Both the position numbers and the translations under genes were made by a program. 64,000 nucleotides of DNA from Geodermatophilus poikilotrophus (GTDB taxonomy: Bacteria > Actinomycetota > Actinomycetes > Mycobacteriales > Geodermatophilaceae), in assembly GCF_900111455.1 (NCBI RefSeq), contig NZ_FOIE01000002.1:124001-188000 (forward strand). The letters run 5' to 3'. How positions within the stretch are numbered: the stretch's first letter is position 1; the number at the start of each line of letters is the position of its first letter. Below the pieces are notes generated by a model that saw nothing but the letters and a program-made list of their open reading frames with translations, had not been told where the DNA came from and ran no database searches. Positions 30,972-43,314 of this stretch are shown here, in pieces.

Positions 30972-31681
30972 GCCGGCGGCTGCACGCGGCGGCCGGCCTC
31001 ACCGGGGCGCTGCTCGCGCTGACCGGCTGCGGTGGCGACACCTCCGCCGAGGGCGGGCAGGGCGGCGCCGAAGGCTCGGCTGCCGGCGGGGCGGCGGCAG
31101 CCGGCACGGTGGCCTGCGACTGGGGCGAGGGCTCCTCGGCCAACCCCTACCTCACGGAGGTGGCTCCGCCGGAGGACGTCGTCCCCGCGGCCGGCACCAC
31201 CGACCTGCTGGTGACGACCAACCTGGGCGAGCTGACCCTCTCCCTCGACCGGGCGGCCACCCCGTGCGCGGCCGCCAGCCTGGTGCACCTCACCGAGCAG
31301 GGCTTCTTCGACGACAGCCCCTGCCACCGCGAGGTCGACAGCGAGGGGCTGCAGGTGCTGCAGTGCGGCGACCCGACCGGCACCGGCGCGGGTGGGCCGA
31401 CCTACACCTCGCCGACCGAGGTGACCGGCGAGGAGACCTATCCGCGCGGCACGGTCGCGATGGCCAACAGCGGCCAGGGCTTCGACGGCAGCCAGTTCTT
31501 CCTGGTGTGGGGCGACAGCGAGCTACCGCCGGACTACACCGTCGTCGGCACCGTCGACGAGGCCGGCCTCGCGGTGCTCGACGAGGTGGCCGCCAACGGC
31601 AACGACGGCTCGCTGGACCCCAGCCCCGGCGGCGGCGCCCCGAACGTCCCGGTGACCATCGAGTCGGTCAGCGTCGCCTGA
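30968..31681 (+). CDS. Lipoprotein cyclophilin-type peptidyl-prolyl isomerase
   Basis: Paralog of the preceding gene, 237 residues, overlapping it by GTGA. Instead of a membrane helix it has a lipoprotein signal: AAGLTGALLALTGC with the lipidated Cys at 21. After a Gly/Ala-rich linker comes the same cyclophilin domain, with matching cysteines at 50, 100, 119 and 133, CHRE and QCGDP motifs, and [12 protein letters not shown]. This is a tandem duplication in which each copy has kept a different way of reaching the membrane surface. Confidence 0.92.
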   Translation: MSRRLHAAAGLTGALLALTGCGGDTSAEGGQGGAEGSAAGGAAAAGTVACDWGEGSSANPYLTEVAPPEDVVPAAGTTDLLVTTNLGELTLSLDRAATPCAAASLVHLTEQGFFDDSPCHREVDSEGLQVLQCGDPTGTGAGGPTYTSPTEVTGEETYPRGTVAMANSGQGFDGSQFFLVWGDSELPPDYTVVGTVDEAGLAVLDEVAANGNDGSLDPSPGGGAPNVPVTIESVSVA

Positions 31682-32340
31682 TGCGCCCGGGCGGTCCCGA
31701 CCCCTACGCCGGCTTCCCGGCGGGCTTCTTCGACCGCGCCGACGACCGCCCCGACGGGGTCTTCTACACCCCAAGCCGGCTCGTGACGCACATCGACGAC
31801 GCCGCGATCGCCGCGGTGGGCGACCTCTACGCCGAGCTGGCCATCGACGGGTCCGCGCCCGGACCCCGGCGGGTGCTCGACCTGATGTCGTCGTGGGTCT
31901 CGCACTTCCGGACGCCGCCGTCGGAGCTCGTCGTGCTGGGCATGAACGCCGAGGAGCTCGCGGCCAACCCGGCGGCCACGGAGCGGGTGGTTCACGACCT
32001 CAACGCCGACCCGCGGGTCCCGCTCCCCGACGCCGACGTCGACGCGGTCGTCTGCTGCGTGTCGATCGACTACCTGACCCGGCCGATCGAGGTGCTGGCC
32101 GACGCCGGGCGCGTGCTGCGACCCGGCGGCCCGCTCGCGATCACCTTCTCCAACCGGTGCTTCCCGACGAAGGCCGTCCGCGGCTGGCTGGCCACCGACG
32201 ACGACCAGCACGGCCGGGTCGTCGCCGAGCTGGTCCGCCGTACGGGCCTGTTCGACGAGCCGCGGGTCGAGCTGCGGACGCCGTGGGGGGTCGGCGACCC
32301 GCTGTACGCGGTGACCGCCACCCGGCTGGCGGCGGGCTGA
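31681..32340 (+). CDS. SAM-dependent methyltransferase-like protein
   Basis: A 219-residue class I methyltransferase-like protein. Motif I is degenerate (RRVLDLMSSWVSHF in place of the usual DLGCGxG), while the later PDADVDAVVCCVSIDYLTRP and RVLRPGGPLAITFSNRCFP are typical. Similar proteins are widespread and uncharacterised in bacteria. The ATG overlaps the upstream stop by one base (TGATG), so it is the third gene of the cyclophilin operon. Whether it still binds SAM is doubtful given motif I. Confidence 0.8.
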   Translation: MRPGGPDPYAGFPAGFFDRADDRPDGVFYTPSRLVTHIDDAAIAAVGDLYAELAIDGSAPGPRRVLDLMSSWVSHFRTPPSELVVLGMNAEELAANPAATERVVHDLNADPRVPLPDADVDAVVCCVSIDYLTRPIEVLADAGRVLRPGGPLAITFSNRCFPTKAVRGWLATDDDQHGRVVAELVRRTGLFDEPRVELRTPWGVGDPLYAVTATRLAAG

Positions 32341-32352
32341 CCGGAGTCGGTC

Positions 32353-32376
32353 CGCCCGGTCCGGGCCCACCGGGCG
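32353..32376. terminator. Hairpin between convergent methyltransferase and relA
   Basis: CGCCCGGT (32353-32360) pairs with ACCGGGCG (32369-32376) around eight bases that are themselves partly self-complementary. It lies in the 58-base gap between two converging genes and probably serves both. Confidence 0.6.
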
Positions 32377-32398
32377 TGCGAGGACGCCGATCTCGTCG

Positions 32399-34903
<2,505 letters not shown>

Positions 34904-34942
34904 GGCGACTCCTGCTCAGCCGTTGGACGGGTGACCCTCCCC

Positions 34943-34948
34943 ATGCTA
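34943..34948 (-). promoter_or_regulatory. Candidate -10 box for relA
   Basis: TAGCAT lies in the apt-relA gap and would give a leader of about 33 bases with the AGGAG site. It would let relA be expressed apart from secDF-apt. Confidence 0.4.
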
Positions 34949-34995
34949 GACGGGACGCCCCTGCTCGCGACCCCGTCCGTGGAGTCGTCTCCCTC

Positions 34996-35589
34996 TCAGG
35001 TGGTCCAGAGCGCGTGCACGGTGCGCGGCGCCAGCCGCTGGCGCCCGCCGAGGTCGGTCAGCTCGATGACCACCGACACCGCCACCACGACACCGCCGAG
35101 CGCCTCGATCAGCGACACGCTGGCGGCCAGGGTGCCGCCGGTGGCCAGCACGTCGTCGACCAGCAGCACCCGCTGCCCCGGGGTGAGGGAGTCGGTGTGC
35201 ACCTCGAGGGTCGCGGTGCCGTACTCGAGGGCGTAGTCGGCCGAGAGCCGCTCGCGCGGCAGCTTGCCGGCCTTGCGGACCGGCACCACGCCCACACCGG
35301 CCTGCAGCGCCACCGCGGCGGCGAGCAGGAAGCCGCGGGCCTCCACGCCGACGACGACGTCGAAGCCGGGGTCGCCGGTGCCCGGGGTGGCGAGCGCGGC
35401 GGCGCGGGGGTCCACGAGGGTCGGCGCGGCCAGCCCCTCGACCATCCGGCGGAAGGCGGCCCCGTCGGCGAACACCGGTGTGAGGTCGCGGAAGACGACC
35501 CCCGGCTGCGGGAAGTCGGGGATGTGGACCGCGAGCGAGGCGATGAGCTCGTCCAGCGGAGAGCTGCCCGCCGCGGCGGAGGCGCTCAC
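34996..35589 (-). CDS. apt: Adenine phosphoribosyltransferase
   Basis: Salvages adenine to AMP with PRPP. It has 197 residues including a short Ala/Ser N-terminus. The PRPP motif RVLLVDDVLATGGTLAAS is intact, preceded by the VVGVEARGFLLAAAVAL loop and RKAGKLPRE. The GTG at 35589 overlaps the secF stop in a GTGA. The secD-secF-apt-relA order is conserved across actinobacteria. Confidence 0.96.
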   Translation of the reverse strand: MSASAAAGSSPLDELIASLAVHIPDFPQPGVVFRDLTPVFADGAAFRRMVEGLAAPTLVDPRAAALATPGTGDPGFDVVVGVEARGFLLAAAVALQAGVGVVPVRKAGKLPRERLSADYALEYGTATLEVHTDSLTPGQRVLLVDDVLATGGTLAASVSLIEALGGVVVAVSVVIELTDLGGRQRLAPRTVHALWTT

Positions 35590-36989
35590 CGGCGCTTCCG
35601 GCCGCCGGAGCGGCGGGCCCCCGGCTGCGGGCGGGCGCCGGGCCGCGGCGCGGCGGTCGCACCGCTGCGGGGCGACGGCCGGGGGTCGGGGCGCACCGAC
35701 TCCGGTGACTCGACCACGACGTCGGCCTGCGCCGGACCGAGGTCCTGCTCGCGCTCGGCGAGCGCGACCCCGGCCGTCCGGCGGGCGGTACCGCGAGCGC
35801 GTCGGGCGCTGGCGACCGGGCCGGTGCCCGTTGCCCGGTCCCCGCCCTGCCGCGCCTGGGAGGACCGGCGGGCGAGCACCCGGCGACGCAGTGCCTGGAC
35901 CTCCGGCTCGCGCTCCTTGAGGTCCGCGACGATCGGCGTGGCCAGGAAGATCGAGGAGTAGGCACCCGCGGCCAGGCCCACGAACAGCACCAGCGCGAGG
36001 TCCTTGAGCGTCCCGACGCCGAGCAGCCCGGCACCCACGAACAGCAGGCCGGCGACCGGGAGCAGCGCGATCACCGTGGTGTTGATCGAGCGCATCAGCG
36101 TCTGGTTGACCGCCAGGTTGGCCGCCTCGCCCCAGGTCATCCGCGCCGACCTGTCCAGGTCCTTGACGTTCTCGTCGACCTTGTCGAAGACGACGACCGT
36201 GTCGTAGAGCGAGAAGCCCAGGATGGTGAGGAACCCGATGACCGTCGACGGGGTGACCTCGAAGCCGATCAGCGCGTAGACACCGGCGGTGACGACGATG
36301 TCGTGCACCAGCGCCGCGATGGCGCCGACCGCCATCTTCGGCTGGAAGCGCAGCGCCAGGAAGGCGATGACGGCGACGAGGAACACGGCCAGGGCGACGA
36401 GCGCCTGGTTGGTGATGTCCTGGCCCCACTCGGCGCTCACCGCCTCCGGGCTGACCTGCTGGGGCTGCACGCCGGCCGCCCCGGCGACGGCGTCCACGAC
36501 CGCGCGCTCGGTGTCGTTGTCCAGCGCCCCGGTGCGCAGCAGCAGCGTGTTGCCGCCGACCACCTGGGCGGAGGCGACCTCGGCGCCGGCGTCCTCGGCA
36601 GCGTCCTGCACCGCGGCGAGCTGCTCGGTGGAGCCCGGCAGCCGGAAGCTGTTGCCGCCGGCGAAGTCGATGCCGAAGTTGAAGCCCCGGAACACGACCG
36701 CGGCGATGCACAGCAGCACCACGACCGCGGTGACGCGGTAGATCAGCCGGCTGCGGCCGACGACGTCCAGCCCGGCCTCACCGTTGTAGAGCCGGTGCGC
36801 CAGGGAGCCGCGGCGCTGCGGACGCCGGGTGCCGGTCTCGCCCTCCCGGGGCAGCCCGGCGTCGGCGAGCGCGGTCTCGTCCGCCGCCGCCGCGGCGTCG
36901 TCGGCGGCGCTGCCGGCGGCGGCCGCCTCGTCGGCGTCGGTGCCCACGGGCAGCTCGTCGGTGCCCGCTCGGGGGTCGCGGCCGGTCAT
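35586..36989 (-). CDS. secF: Protein translocase subunit SecF
   Basis: With SecD forms the membrane complex that uses the proton gradient to help SecYEG export proteins. It has 467 residues: about 65 disordered acidic residues, a first membrane helix, the periplasmic domain with FNFGIDFAGGNSFRLPG, five more helices with the family block GFSLYDTVVVFDKVDENV, and a 100-residue basic, Pro/Arg-rich cytoplasmic tail. Both tails are longer than in E. coli. The ATG overlaps the secD stop (ATGA). Confidence 0.96.
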   Translation of the reverse strand: MTGRDPRAGTDELPVGTDADEAAAAGSAADDAAAAADETALADAGLPREGETGTRRPQRRGSLAHRLYNGEAGLDVVGRSRLIYRVTAVVVLLCIAAVVFRGFNFGIDFAGGNSFRLPGSTEQLAAVQDAAEDAGAEVASAQVVGGNTLLLRTGALDNDTERAVVDAVAGAAGVQPQQVSPEAVSAEWGQDITNQALVALAVFLVAVIAFLALRFQPKMAVGAIAALVHDIVVTAGVYALIGFEVTPSTVIGFLTILGFSLYDTVVVFDKVDENVKDLDRSARMTWGEAANLAVNQTLMRSINTTVIALLPVAGLLFVGAGLLGVGTLKDLALVLFVGLAAGAYSSIFLATPIVADLKEREPEVQALRRRVLARRSSQARQGGDRATGTGPVASARRARGTARRTAGVALAEREQDLGPAQADVVVESPESVRPDPRPSPRSGATAAPRPGARPQPGARRSGGRKRR

Positions 36990-38650
36990 GCGTCGCTCCT
37001 GTCCTGCGCGGTGCGGCCGGCGCCGGTGGCGACCAGCTCCCGGTCCCGGGGAGGACGGCGGCTCGCGACCGCGCGCGGGCGCTCGAGGCTGCCGCCCAGG
37101 CCGGAGAAGCGGCTGCTGCCGAAGGCGCGGTAGCGGGCCAGCACCGCCATCAGCGGGTGGGTGAAGAGGAAGACGACGACCAGGTCCAGGACCGTCGACA
37201 TGCCCAACGTGAAGGCGAAGCCCTTGACGTCGCCGATCGCCAGCACGTAGAGGATCGCCGCGGCGAGGAAGCTGACCGCGTCGGCCGACAGGATCGTGCG
37301 GCGGGCGCGGACCCACGCGCGCGGAACGGCCGAGCGCAGGGTACGACCCTCGCGGATCTCGTCCTTGAGCCGCTCGAAGTACACGACGAACGAGTCCGCG
37401 GTGATGCCCAGCGACACGATGAAACCGGCGATCCCGGCGAGGCTGAGCGTGAAGCCGATCTGCCGGCCCAGCACGACCAGGACGCCGTAGACGACCACGG
37501 CCGACAGCACCAGGCTGGCGATCATCACCAGGCCGAGCAGCCGGTAGTAGAGCAGCGCGTAGACGAACACCAGCGCGATCCCGATGGCGCCGGCGATCAG
37601 GCCGGCCTGCAGCTGCTCGGCGCCGAGCTCGGTGGAGATGGACTGCGCGGTCGCCTGGGTGAAGGTCAGCGGCAGCGCGCCGTAGCGCAGCTGGTTGGCC
37701 AGCTCCTCGGCGCTCTCCTGGTCGAAGGAGCCGCTGATGGTGGTCGGGTTGCTGGTGATCGGCACCTGGATGGTGGGTGCGGAGATGACCCGGCCGTCGA
37801 GGGTGAAGGCGACGTTGTTGCCGACGTTGGCCGCGGTGTAGGCCGCCCAGGTGGCCTCGGCGTCGCTGTCGAAGTCCAGCAGGACGACCCACTCACCGGT
37901 GCCCTGCTGGGTCCCGGCGCTGGCGTCGGCGACCTGGGTGCCCTCGATGATCGCCGGGCCGAGCAGGTACTTGGCCGACCCGTCCTCGGTGCACGCGGCG
38001 ACGTGGCTCTCCGGCAGGTCGACCTCGGGGGTGGTGTCCTGGGGGTCGCAGGTCAGCGTCGCGTACTCCGCCGCGGCCTGCTCCTGGGTGACCGGCGGGG
38101 CGCCGGGCTCGGGCAGCGAGGGGTCGGCGACGGCGCCGTCGGACGGCGCGGCCGGGTCGCTGGGCGCCGCGGGGTCCGACGGAGCGGCGGGGTCGGCGGG
38201 CGCGGCCGACTCGCCGGCGGCGCCGCCGGGCGCGGCCGACTCGCCCGCCGGGGTCTCCTCGGCGGCCGGGGTGGCCGGTTCGGGGCCCTGGACGACCGGG
38301 CGGAAGCGCAGCTGTGCGGTCTGGCCCAGTTCCCGCGCCTGCTCGCCGTCGTCCCCGGGGACGGAGATGACGATGCTCGAGTCGCCCTCCGTGACCACCT
38401 CGGCCTCCGCGACGCCGAGGCCGTTGACCCGCTGCTCGATGATCTGGCGGGCCAGCTCCAGCTCGGTGGGATCGGGGGCCTGGCCGTCGGGCGTGGCGGC
38501 GTTGAGGGTCACCGTCGTCCCCCCGCGCAGGTCGAGGCCGAGCTGCGGCGTGCGGGTGTCACCGGTGAGGAAGACGAGGCCGTACAGGACGGCGACGACG
38601 AGCAGGAAGGCACCGAAGTACCGGCGGGCGGGCAGCGTGCGCTGGGCCAC
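36986..38650 (-). CDS. secD: Protein translocase subunit SecD
   Basis: Partner of SecF, 554 residues. The first helix (about 11-29) is followed by LGLDLRGGTTVTL and the large extracytoplasmic region with LARQIIEQRVNGLGVAEAEV, then five C-terminal helices including GITADSFVVYFERLKDEIREG. Residues about 122-186 are an Ala/Pro/Ser/Asp-rich low-complexity insert in the extracytoplasmic domain, containing DPAAPS three times; actinobacterial SecD proteins often carry such inserts. It lies 14 bases after yajC. Confidence 0.96.
   Translation of the reverse strand: MAQRTLPARRYFGAFLLVVAVLYGLVFLTGDTRTPQLGLDLRGGTTVTLNAATPDGQAPDPTELELARQIIEQRVNGLGVAEAEVVTEGDSSIVISVPGDDGEQARELGQTAQLRFRPVVQGPEPATPAAEETPAGESAAPGGAAGESAAPADPAAPSDPAAPSDPAAPSDGAVADPSLPEPGAPPVTQEQAAAEYATLTCDPQDTTPEVDLPESHVAACTEDGSAKYLLGPAIIEGTQVADASAGTQQGTGEWVVLLDFDSDAEATWAAYTAANVGNNVAFTLDGRVISAPTIQVPITSNPTTISGSFDQESAEELANQLRYGALPLTFTQATAQSISTELGAEQLQAGLIAGAIGIALVFVYALLYYRLLGLVMIASLVLSAVVVYGVLVVLGRQIGFTLSLAGIAGFIVSLGITADSFVVYFERLKDEIREGRTLRSAVPRAWVRARRTILSADAVSFLAAAILYVLAIGDVKGFAFTLGMSTVLDLVVVFLFTHPLMAVLARYRAFGSSRFSGLGGSLERPRAVASRRPPRDRELVATGAGRTAQDRSDA
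38135..38251 (-). repeat. Low-complexity repeats in the SecD extracytoplasmic insert
   Basis: Encodes two GESAAP-type units followed by three DPAAPS units (residues 134-172). The reading frame is preserved; probably length-variable between strains. Confidence 0.75.
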
Positions 38651-38664
38651 GGGGCGGCTCCGCG

Positions 38665-39000
38665 TCAGCGGGTGCGGTCGGCCGGGCCGCCGTCCGCGTC
38701 GTCCCCGGGCAGCACCGGACCGTCGGCGGCCGGGTCGGCCACCGCGGGCTTGCGGATCTCGAGGACCGCCTGCCGGGCGAAGGTGACCACCACGCCGGGG
38801 GCGATCTCCAGGTCCACGGTGCCCTCACCCAGCGCGGCGACGGTGCCGTGCAGGCCCGCCGTCGTCATGACCGGGGTGCCGGGGGTCAGCGACTCCTGCA
38901 GCGTCCGCTGCTGCTCCTGGATCTTCTTGCGCTGCCGCGCCGGGAGCACGATGAGCAGCACGAAGGCCAGGACCAGGATGACGAGCGGGAACAACTCCAC
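38665..39000 (-). CDS. yajC: Preprotein translocase subunit YajC
   Basis: Small single-pass membrane protein of the SecDF-YajC complex, 111 residues. The membrane helix is at about 3-21, followed by QRKKIQEQQRTLQESLTPG and the conserved VMTTAGLHGTVAALGEGTVDLE block. GTG start at 39000 with GAGAGG upstream. The 157-base gap to ruvB contains a TAGACT (39155-39160) that could be the promoter of yajC-secD-secF-apt. Confidence 0.94.
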   Translation of the reverse strand: MELFPLVILVLAFVLLIVLPARQRKKIQEQQRTLQESLTPGTPVMTTAGLHGTVAALGEGTVDLEIAPGVVVTFARQAVLEIRKPAVADPAADGPVLPGDDADGGPADRTR

Positions 39001-39157
39001 GACAGATGTGCCTCTCTACCGCGCCGTACGGGCCACGGTGGGTGCGGCCCGGGACGGGACCGCGTCGGGTGCGTCGGCTGCGGCGCGGGGACATCCGGGC
39101 AGCCGAGCGGGACGCGCGCGGCGACGCCGGACGAGTTGCGCGCCAGCGCTCCGCAGT

Positions 39158-40282
39158 CTAGGCGTCGAACAACGTCTCTGACGACGACCCCGGGGCCGGT
39201 GGGTCGGCTGTGACGCGACCGAGGGGGACGCCGCCGCGCGGCACCGGCTGGCCGAGGTGGTGCCAGGCCGCCTCGGTGGCCACCCGCCCGCGGGGGGTGC
39301 GGGCGAGCAGGCCCGCGCGGACGAGGAACGGCTCGCACACCTCCTCCACGGTGTGCGGCTCCTCACCCACGGCCACCGCCAGGGTGGCGACGCCGACCGG
39401 GCCGCCGCTGAAGCGCATGACCAGCGCCTCGAGGACGGCGCGGTCGAGCCGGTCCAGCCCCAGGTGGTCGACGTCGTAGAGGGCCAGCGCCGCCTCGGCG
39501 ACCGCGCGGGTCACCCGCCCGTCGGCGCGCACCTCCGCGTAGTCGCGCACCCGGCGCAGCAGCCGGTTGGCGATGCGCGGGGTGCCCCGGGACCGGCCGG
39601 CGATCTCCGCCGAGCCGTCCGCGGTGAGCTCGACGCCGAGCAGCGCAGCGCTGCGGGCCAGCACCTGCTGCAGCTCGGCCGGCTCGTAGAACTCCATCTG
39701 CCCGACGAAGCCGAACCGGTCGCGCAGCGGCCCGGTGAGCAGCCCCGCGCGGGTGGTGGCCCCGACCAGGGTGAACGGGTTGATCTCCAGCGGGATCGCG
39801 GTCGCCCCCGGCCCCTTGCCGACGACGACGTCGACCCGGAAGTCCTCCATCGCCATGTAGAGGAGCTCCTCGGCCGGACGGGCGATCCGGTGGATCTCGT
39901 CGATGAAGAGCACGTCGCCCGGGGCCAGGTTGGACAGCATCGCGGCGAGGTCGCCGGAGCGCTCGATCGCCGGGCCGCTGGTGATCTTCACCGACGTCCC
40001 CAGCTCGGAGCCGATGATCAGCGCCAGGCTCGTCTTGCCCAGGCCGGGCGGGCCGGAGAGGAGCACGTGGTCCGGCGGGCGGCCGCGCCGCTTGGCGCCC
40101 TCGAGGACCAGCTCCAGCTGGCGGGCCACCTTGGGCTGGCCGATGAAGTCGGTGAGCGAGTGCGGCCGGAGCGCCGACTCGACGACCCGCTCCTCGTCCC
40201 CGGCCGCCGCCGACACCGAGAAGTCGCGGGCGAGGCCCTCCGCCGGCTCGGCGGACAACCCACGGTCGAAGGGGCTGCTCAT
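39158..40282 (-). CDS. ruvB: Holliday junction branch migration ATPase RuvB
   Basis: AAA+ motor that drives branch migration with RuvA. It has 374 residues, with Walker [10 protein letters not shown], Walker [11 protein letters not shown], the sensor GATTRAG and the winged-helix C-terminus with [17 protein letters not shown] start at the ATG at 40282 ([13 protein letters not shown]); the upstream open frame runs antisense to nothing useful and overlaps ruvA out of frame. About 25 residues at each end are poorly conserved. Standard ruvC-ruvA-ruvB order. Confidence 0.97.
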   Translation of the reverse strand: MSSPFDRGLSAEPAEGLARDFSVSAAAGDEERVVESALRPHSLTDFIGQPKVARQLELVLEGAKRRGRPPDHVLLSGPPGLGKTSLALIIGSELGTSVKITSGPAIERSGDLAAMLSNLAPGDVLFIDEIHRIARPAEELLYMAMEDFRVDVVVGKGPGATAIPLEINPFTLVGATTRAGLLTGPLRDRFGFVGQMEFYEPAELQQVLARSAALLGVELTADGSAEIAGRSRGTPRIANRLLRRVRDYAEVRADGRVTRAVAEAALALYDVDHLGLDRLDRAVLEALVMRFSGGPVGVATLAVAVGEEPHTVEEVCEPFLVRAGLLARTPRGRVATEAAWHHLGQPVPRGGVPLGRVTADPPAPGSSSETLFDA

Positions 40283-40334
40283 CGCGTCACCTGCTCGCTC
40301 CCGGCCGGCCGCGCCGGCACGGCCCCGGAGCCGC

Positions 40335-40973
40335 TCACGACCGGCCCAGCAGGCGCAGCGCCTGGCGCAGCAGGACGGCGACCTCGACGGAGCCGGTCGA
40401 GGTGACCTGCTCGTCGGCCAGCGGGGCGAGCTGGCCGATCGCCGCGTCGGCCTCCTTGCCGGTCCAGCCCAGGCCGACCAGGGCGGAGGCCAGCTGGTCG
40501 CGCCACGGGGCGACGGGGGTGACCGCGGGCAGGCCCGCGGGGGCGGCACCGTCGAGCTGGGTGTCGGTCGAGGTGACGCCGAGCCGGTCGCGCAGTTCGA
40601 GGATCAGCCGCTCGGCGCCCTTCTTGCCGATGCCGGGGACCTGCATGAGCGCCTTGACGTCGGCCATCGACACCGCCCGGCGCACCTCGCGCGGCGGGTG
40701 GATGGCGAGCACGGCCTGCGCCAGGCGCGGGCCCACGCCGTTGGCCGTCTGCAGCAGCTCGAACAGCTGGCGCTCGTCGTCGTCGGCGAAGCCGTACAGG
40801 GTCAGGGAGTCCTCGCGGACCACCAGGCTGGTCGCCAGCCGGGCGCTCTCCCCCACCTGCAGCCGGGCGATGGTGCCGGGCGTGCACTGCACCGCCAGGC
40901 CGACGCCGCCGACCTCGACGACCGCGCCGTCCGGCGACACGGCGGCCACCCGGCCGCTCACGCTCGCGATCAC
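40335..40973 (-). CDS. ruvA: Holliday junction recognition protein RuvA
   Basis: Tetrameric junction-binding protein, 212 residues. Domain I is an OB fold ([20 protein letters not shown]), domain II has the two helix-hairpin-helix motifs ([15 protein letters not shown] and [16 protein letters not shown]), and domain III at the C-terminus contacts RuvB ([15 protein letters not shown]). GTG start at 40973; 52 bases before ruvB. Confidence 0.96.
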   Translation of the reverse strand: MIASVSGRVAAVSPDGAVVEVGGVGLAVQCTPGTIARLQVGESARLATSLVVREDSLTLYGFADDDERQLFELLQTANGVGPRLAQAVLAIHPPREVRRAVSMADVKALMQVPGIGKKGAERLILELRDRLGVTSTDTQLDGAAPAGLPAVTPVAPWRDQLASALVGLGWTGKEADAAIGQLAPLADEQVTSTGSVEVAVLLRQALRLLGRS

Positions 40974-41034
40974 CGCCGCACCTTCGTCGGGACGGGCGCG
41001 CTGCCGCGACGACGCACGGCGGTCAGCACTGTGA

Positions 41035-41601
41035 TCACCGGGACACCCCCTGCCACCGCGGCAGCGTCCGCTGCACCACCGGCGCGCCGATCCCGCCGGC
41101 CAGCGCGGCGACCTTGAGGCGCTGCTGCGCCGGCCCGCGCCAGGCGTGGCAGACCGCCAGCGCCAGCGCGTCGGCGGCGTCGGCCGGCTTGGGCGGGCTC
41201 GCCAGCCCCAGCACCCGGGTGACCATCAGGGTGACCTGCTCCTTGTCCGCGCGGCCGCTGCCGGAGATGGCGGCCTTGACCTCGCTCGGGGTGTGCCAGG
41301 CGACCGGCCGGTCGGCCTGCGCGGCGGCCAGCGCGGCCACGCCCGCGGCCTGCGCCGTCCCCGTGGCGGTGCCCTTGTTGTTCTGGGTGAAGACCCGCTC
41401 GATCGCCACGACGTCGGGGCGGTGCTCGCGCAGCAGGGCGGTGACGGCGGTGTGCAGCTCCAGCAGCCGCAGCTCGAGGTCGAGCTCCGCGGCGGTGCGC
41501 ACGACCCCCACGCCGACCGCGGTCGGCCGGGCGCCGGGACGGCCGTCGACCACCCCCCACCCGCACCGGGTGAGGCCCGGGTCGATGCCGAGCACCCGCA
41601 T
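41035..41601 (-). CDS. ruvC: Holliday junction resolvase RuvC
   Basis: RNase H-fold endonuclease that resolves Holliday junctions, 188 residues. The catalytic acids are visible: Asp in [16 protein letters not shown], Glu in [12 protein letters not shown], and two Asp in [15 protein letters not shown]. The ATG at 41601 is preceded by AGGAGG; the 14 upstream codons lack conservation. First gene of ruvCAB, downstream of yebC. Confidence 0.96.
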   Translation of the reverse strand: MRVLGIDPGLTRCGWGVVDGRPGARPTAVGVGVVRTAAELDLELRLLELHTAVTALLREHRPDVVAIERVFTQNNKGTATGTAQAAGVAALAAAQADRPVAWHTPSEVKAAISGSGRADKEQVTLMVTRVLGLASPPKPADAADALALAVCHAWRGPAQQRLKVAALAGGIGAPVVQRTLPRWQGVSR

Positions 41602-41703
41602 GGAGGCGCCTCCTGCCGTCAGCCGAACTGGTGTTCGACCCACGGTAGCCGCCCGGGACGACGGGACGGCACGACACGCCCGCGCCCGGTGACGTGGGGG
41701 AAC

Positions 41704-41731
41704 GGCCTCCCTGCAGGGCCCCGCCGCGAGC
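41704..41731 (-). repeat. Dispersed palindromic element, partial copy
   Basis: On the minus strand reads GCTCGCGGCGGGGCCCTGCA and continues to GGCC, matching the right half of the element at 57657 almost exactly. The left half is missing or too diverged to recognise. It lies just upstream of ruvC. Confidence 0.5.
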
Positions 41732-41749
41732 CGGGTGAGGTGCTGGAAC

Positions 41750-41805
41750 GGCCACCGTCCAGGGACCCGCGCCGAGCTCGCGAGGCGTGGGGGGGAGGGT
41801 GGTCC
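41750..41805 (-). repeat. Dispersed palindromic element, copy F (after yebC)
   Basis: Starts one base after the yebC stop codon. On the minus strand it opens GGACCACCCTCC, has the core CCTCGCGAGCTCGGCG and closes TGGACGGTGGCC. The ends pair (GGACCACC-type with GGTGG-CC), but the stem bases differ from other copies. Probably the yebC terminator. Confidence 0.7.
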
Positions 41806-41806
41806 T

Positions 41807-42559
<753 letters not shown>

Positions 42560-42635
42560 GAGTCCTCCTCGCTGGCGCTGGTGGGCCGCGTTCGCGGCCC
42601 CGCTGCTGTGGTCGCCGCTGAGCTCGCACGCTCGC
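42560..42635 (-). repeat. Intercistronic module, copy 3 (pdxT to yebC)
   Basis: A 76-base spacer from the pdxT stop to the yebC GTG. On the minus strand it opens GCGAGCGTGCGAGCTCAGCG and closes CAGCGCCAGCGAGGAG before the start. A central hairpin, GGGCCGCGAACGCGGCCC, occupies the place of the GCCGGT palindrome of copy 2. Confidence 0.85.
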
Positions 42636-43289
42636 TCACGAAGTGCCCCTCTCGTTCCCGGCGTCCACGCCGGCCTGCTCGGCCAGGTGACGGCGGACGA
42701 TGTCGACGAACAGCGCGTGCACCCGGCGGTCCCCGGTCAGTTCGGGGTGGAAGCTGGTGGCCACCAGGTTCCCCTGGCGGACGGCGACGATCCTACCGTC
42801 GGCGGATCCGCCGACGACCCGGCCGAGCACCTGCACGCCCTCCCCCGCCTGCTCCACCCACGGCGCCCGGATGAAGACGGCGTGCACCGGACCGCCGGCC
42901 ACGCCGTCGACCTCGACCTGCGACTCGAAGGAGTCCACCTGCCGGCCGAAGGCGTTGCGGCGCACCGTCACGTCCAGCCCCCCGACGGTGACCTGGTCGG
43001 CCGGGGCGTCCAGCAGCCGGTCGGCCAGCATGACCATCCCGGCGCAGGAGCCGTACACCGGCAGCCCACCGGCCACCGCGTCGCGCAGCGGTCCGAGCAG
43101 CCCGGACCGCGCGGCCAGCTTGGCCATGGTGGTCGACTCCCCACCGGGGACGACGAGCGCGTCGACCCCGGCCAGCTCCTCGGGACGGCGCACGGTCACC
43201 GCCTCGGCACCGAGCCCGGGCAGCGTCGCGAGGTGCTCCCGGACGTCGCCCTGCAGGGCCAGCACACCGACGACGGGCTTCCTCGACAC
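42636..43289 (-). CDS. pdxT: Pyridoxal 5'-phosphate synthase glutaminase subunit
   Basis: Releases ammonia from glutamine for PdxS in vitamin B6 synthesis. It has 217 residues. The class I amidotransferase triad is there: Cys in [11 protein letters not shown], and His and Glu in [10 protein letters not shown]; the oxyanion segment is VPGGESTTM. Normally adjacent to pdxS, but here a membrane protein gene separates them. TAGCCT ends eight bases before the GTG, so pdxT seems to have its own leaderless promoter. Confidence 0.95.
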   Translation of the reverse strand: MSRKPVVGVLALQGDVREHLATLPGLGAEAVTVRRPEELAGVDALVVPGGESTTMAKLAARSGLLGPLRDAVAGGLPVYGSCAGMVMLADRLLDAPADQVTVGGLDVTVRRNAFGRQVDSFESQVEVDGVAGGPVHAVFIRAPWVEQAGEGVQVLGRVVGGSADGRIVAVRQGNLVATSFHPELTGDRRVHALFVDIVRRHLAEQAGVDAGNERGTS

Positions 43290-43297
43290 GAGGGACC

Positions 43298-43303
43298 AGG
43301 CTA
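43298..43303 (-). promoter_or_regulatory. -10 box of a leaderless pdxT promoter
   Basis: TAGCCT in the 25-base gap after the DUF418-like gene, ending eight bases before the pdxT GTG. Confidence 0.5.
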
Positions 43304-43314
43304 CGGCCCGCAGC

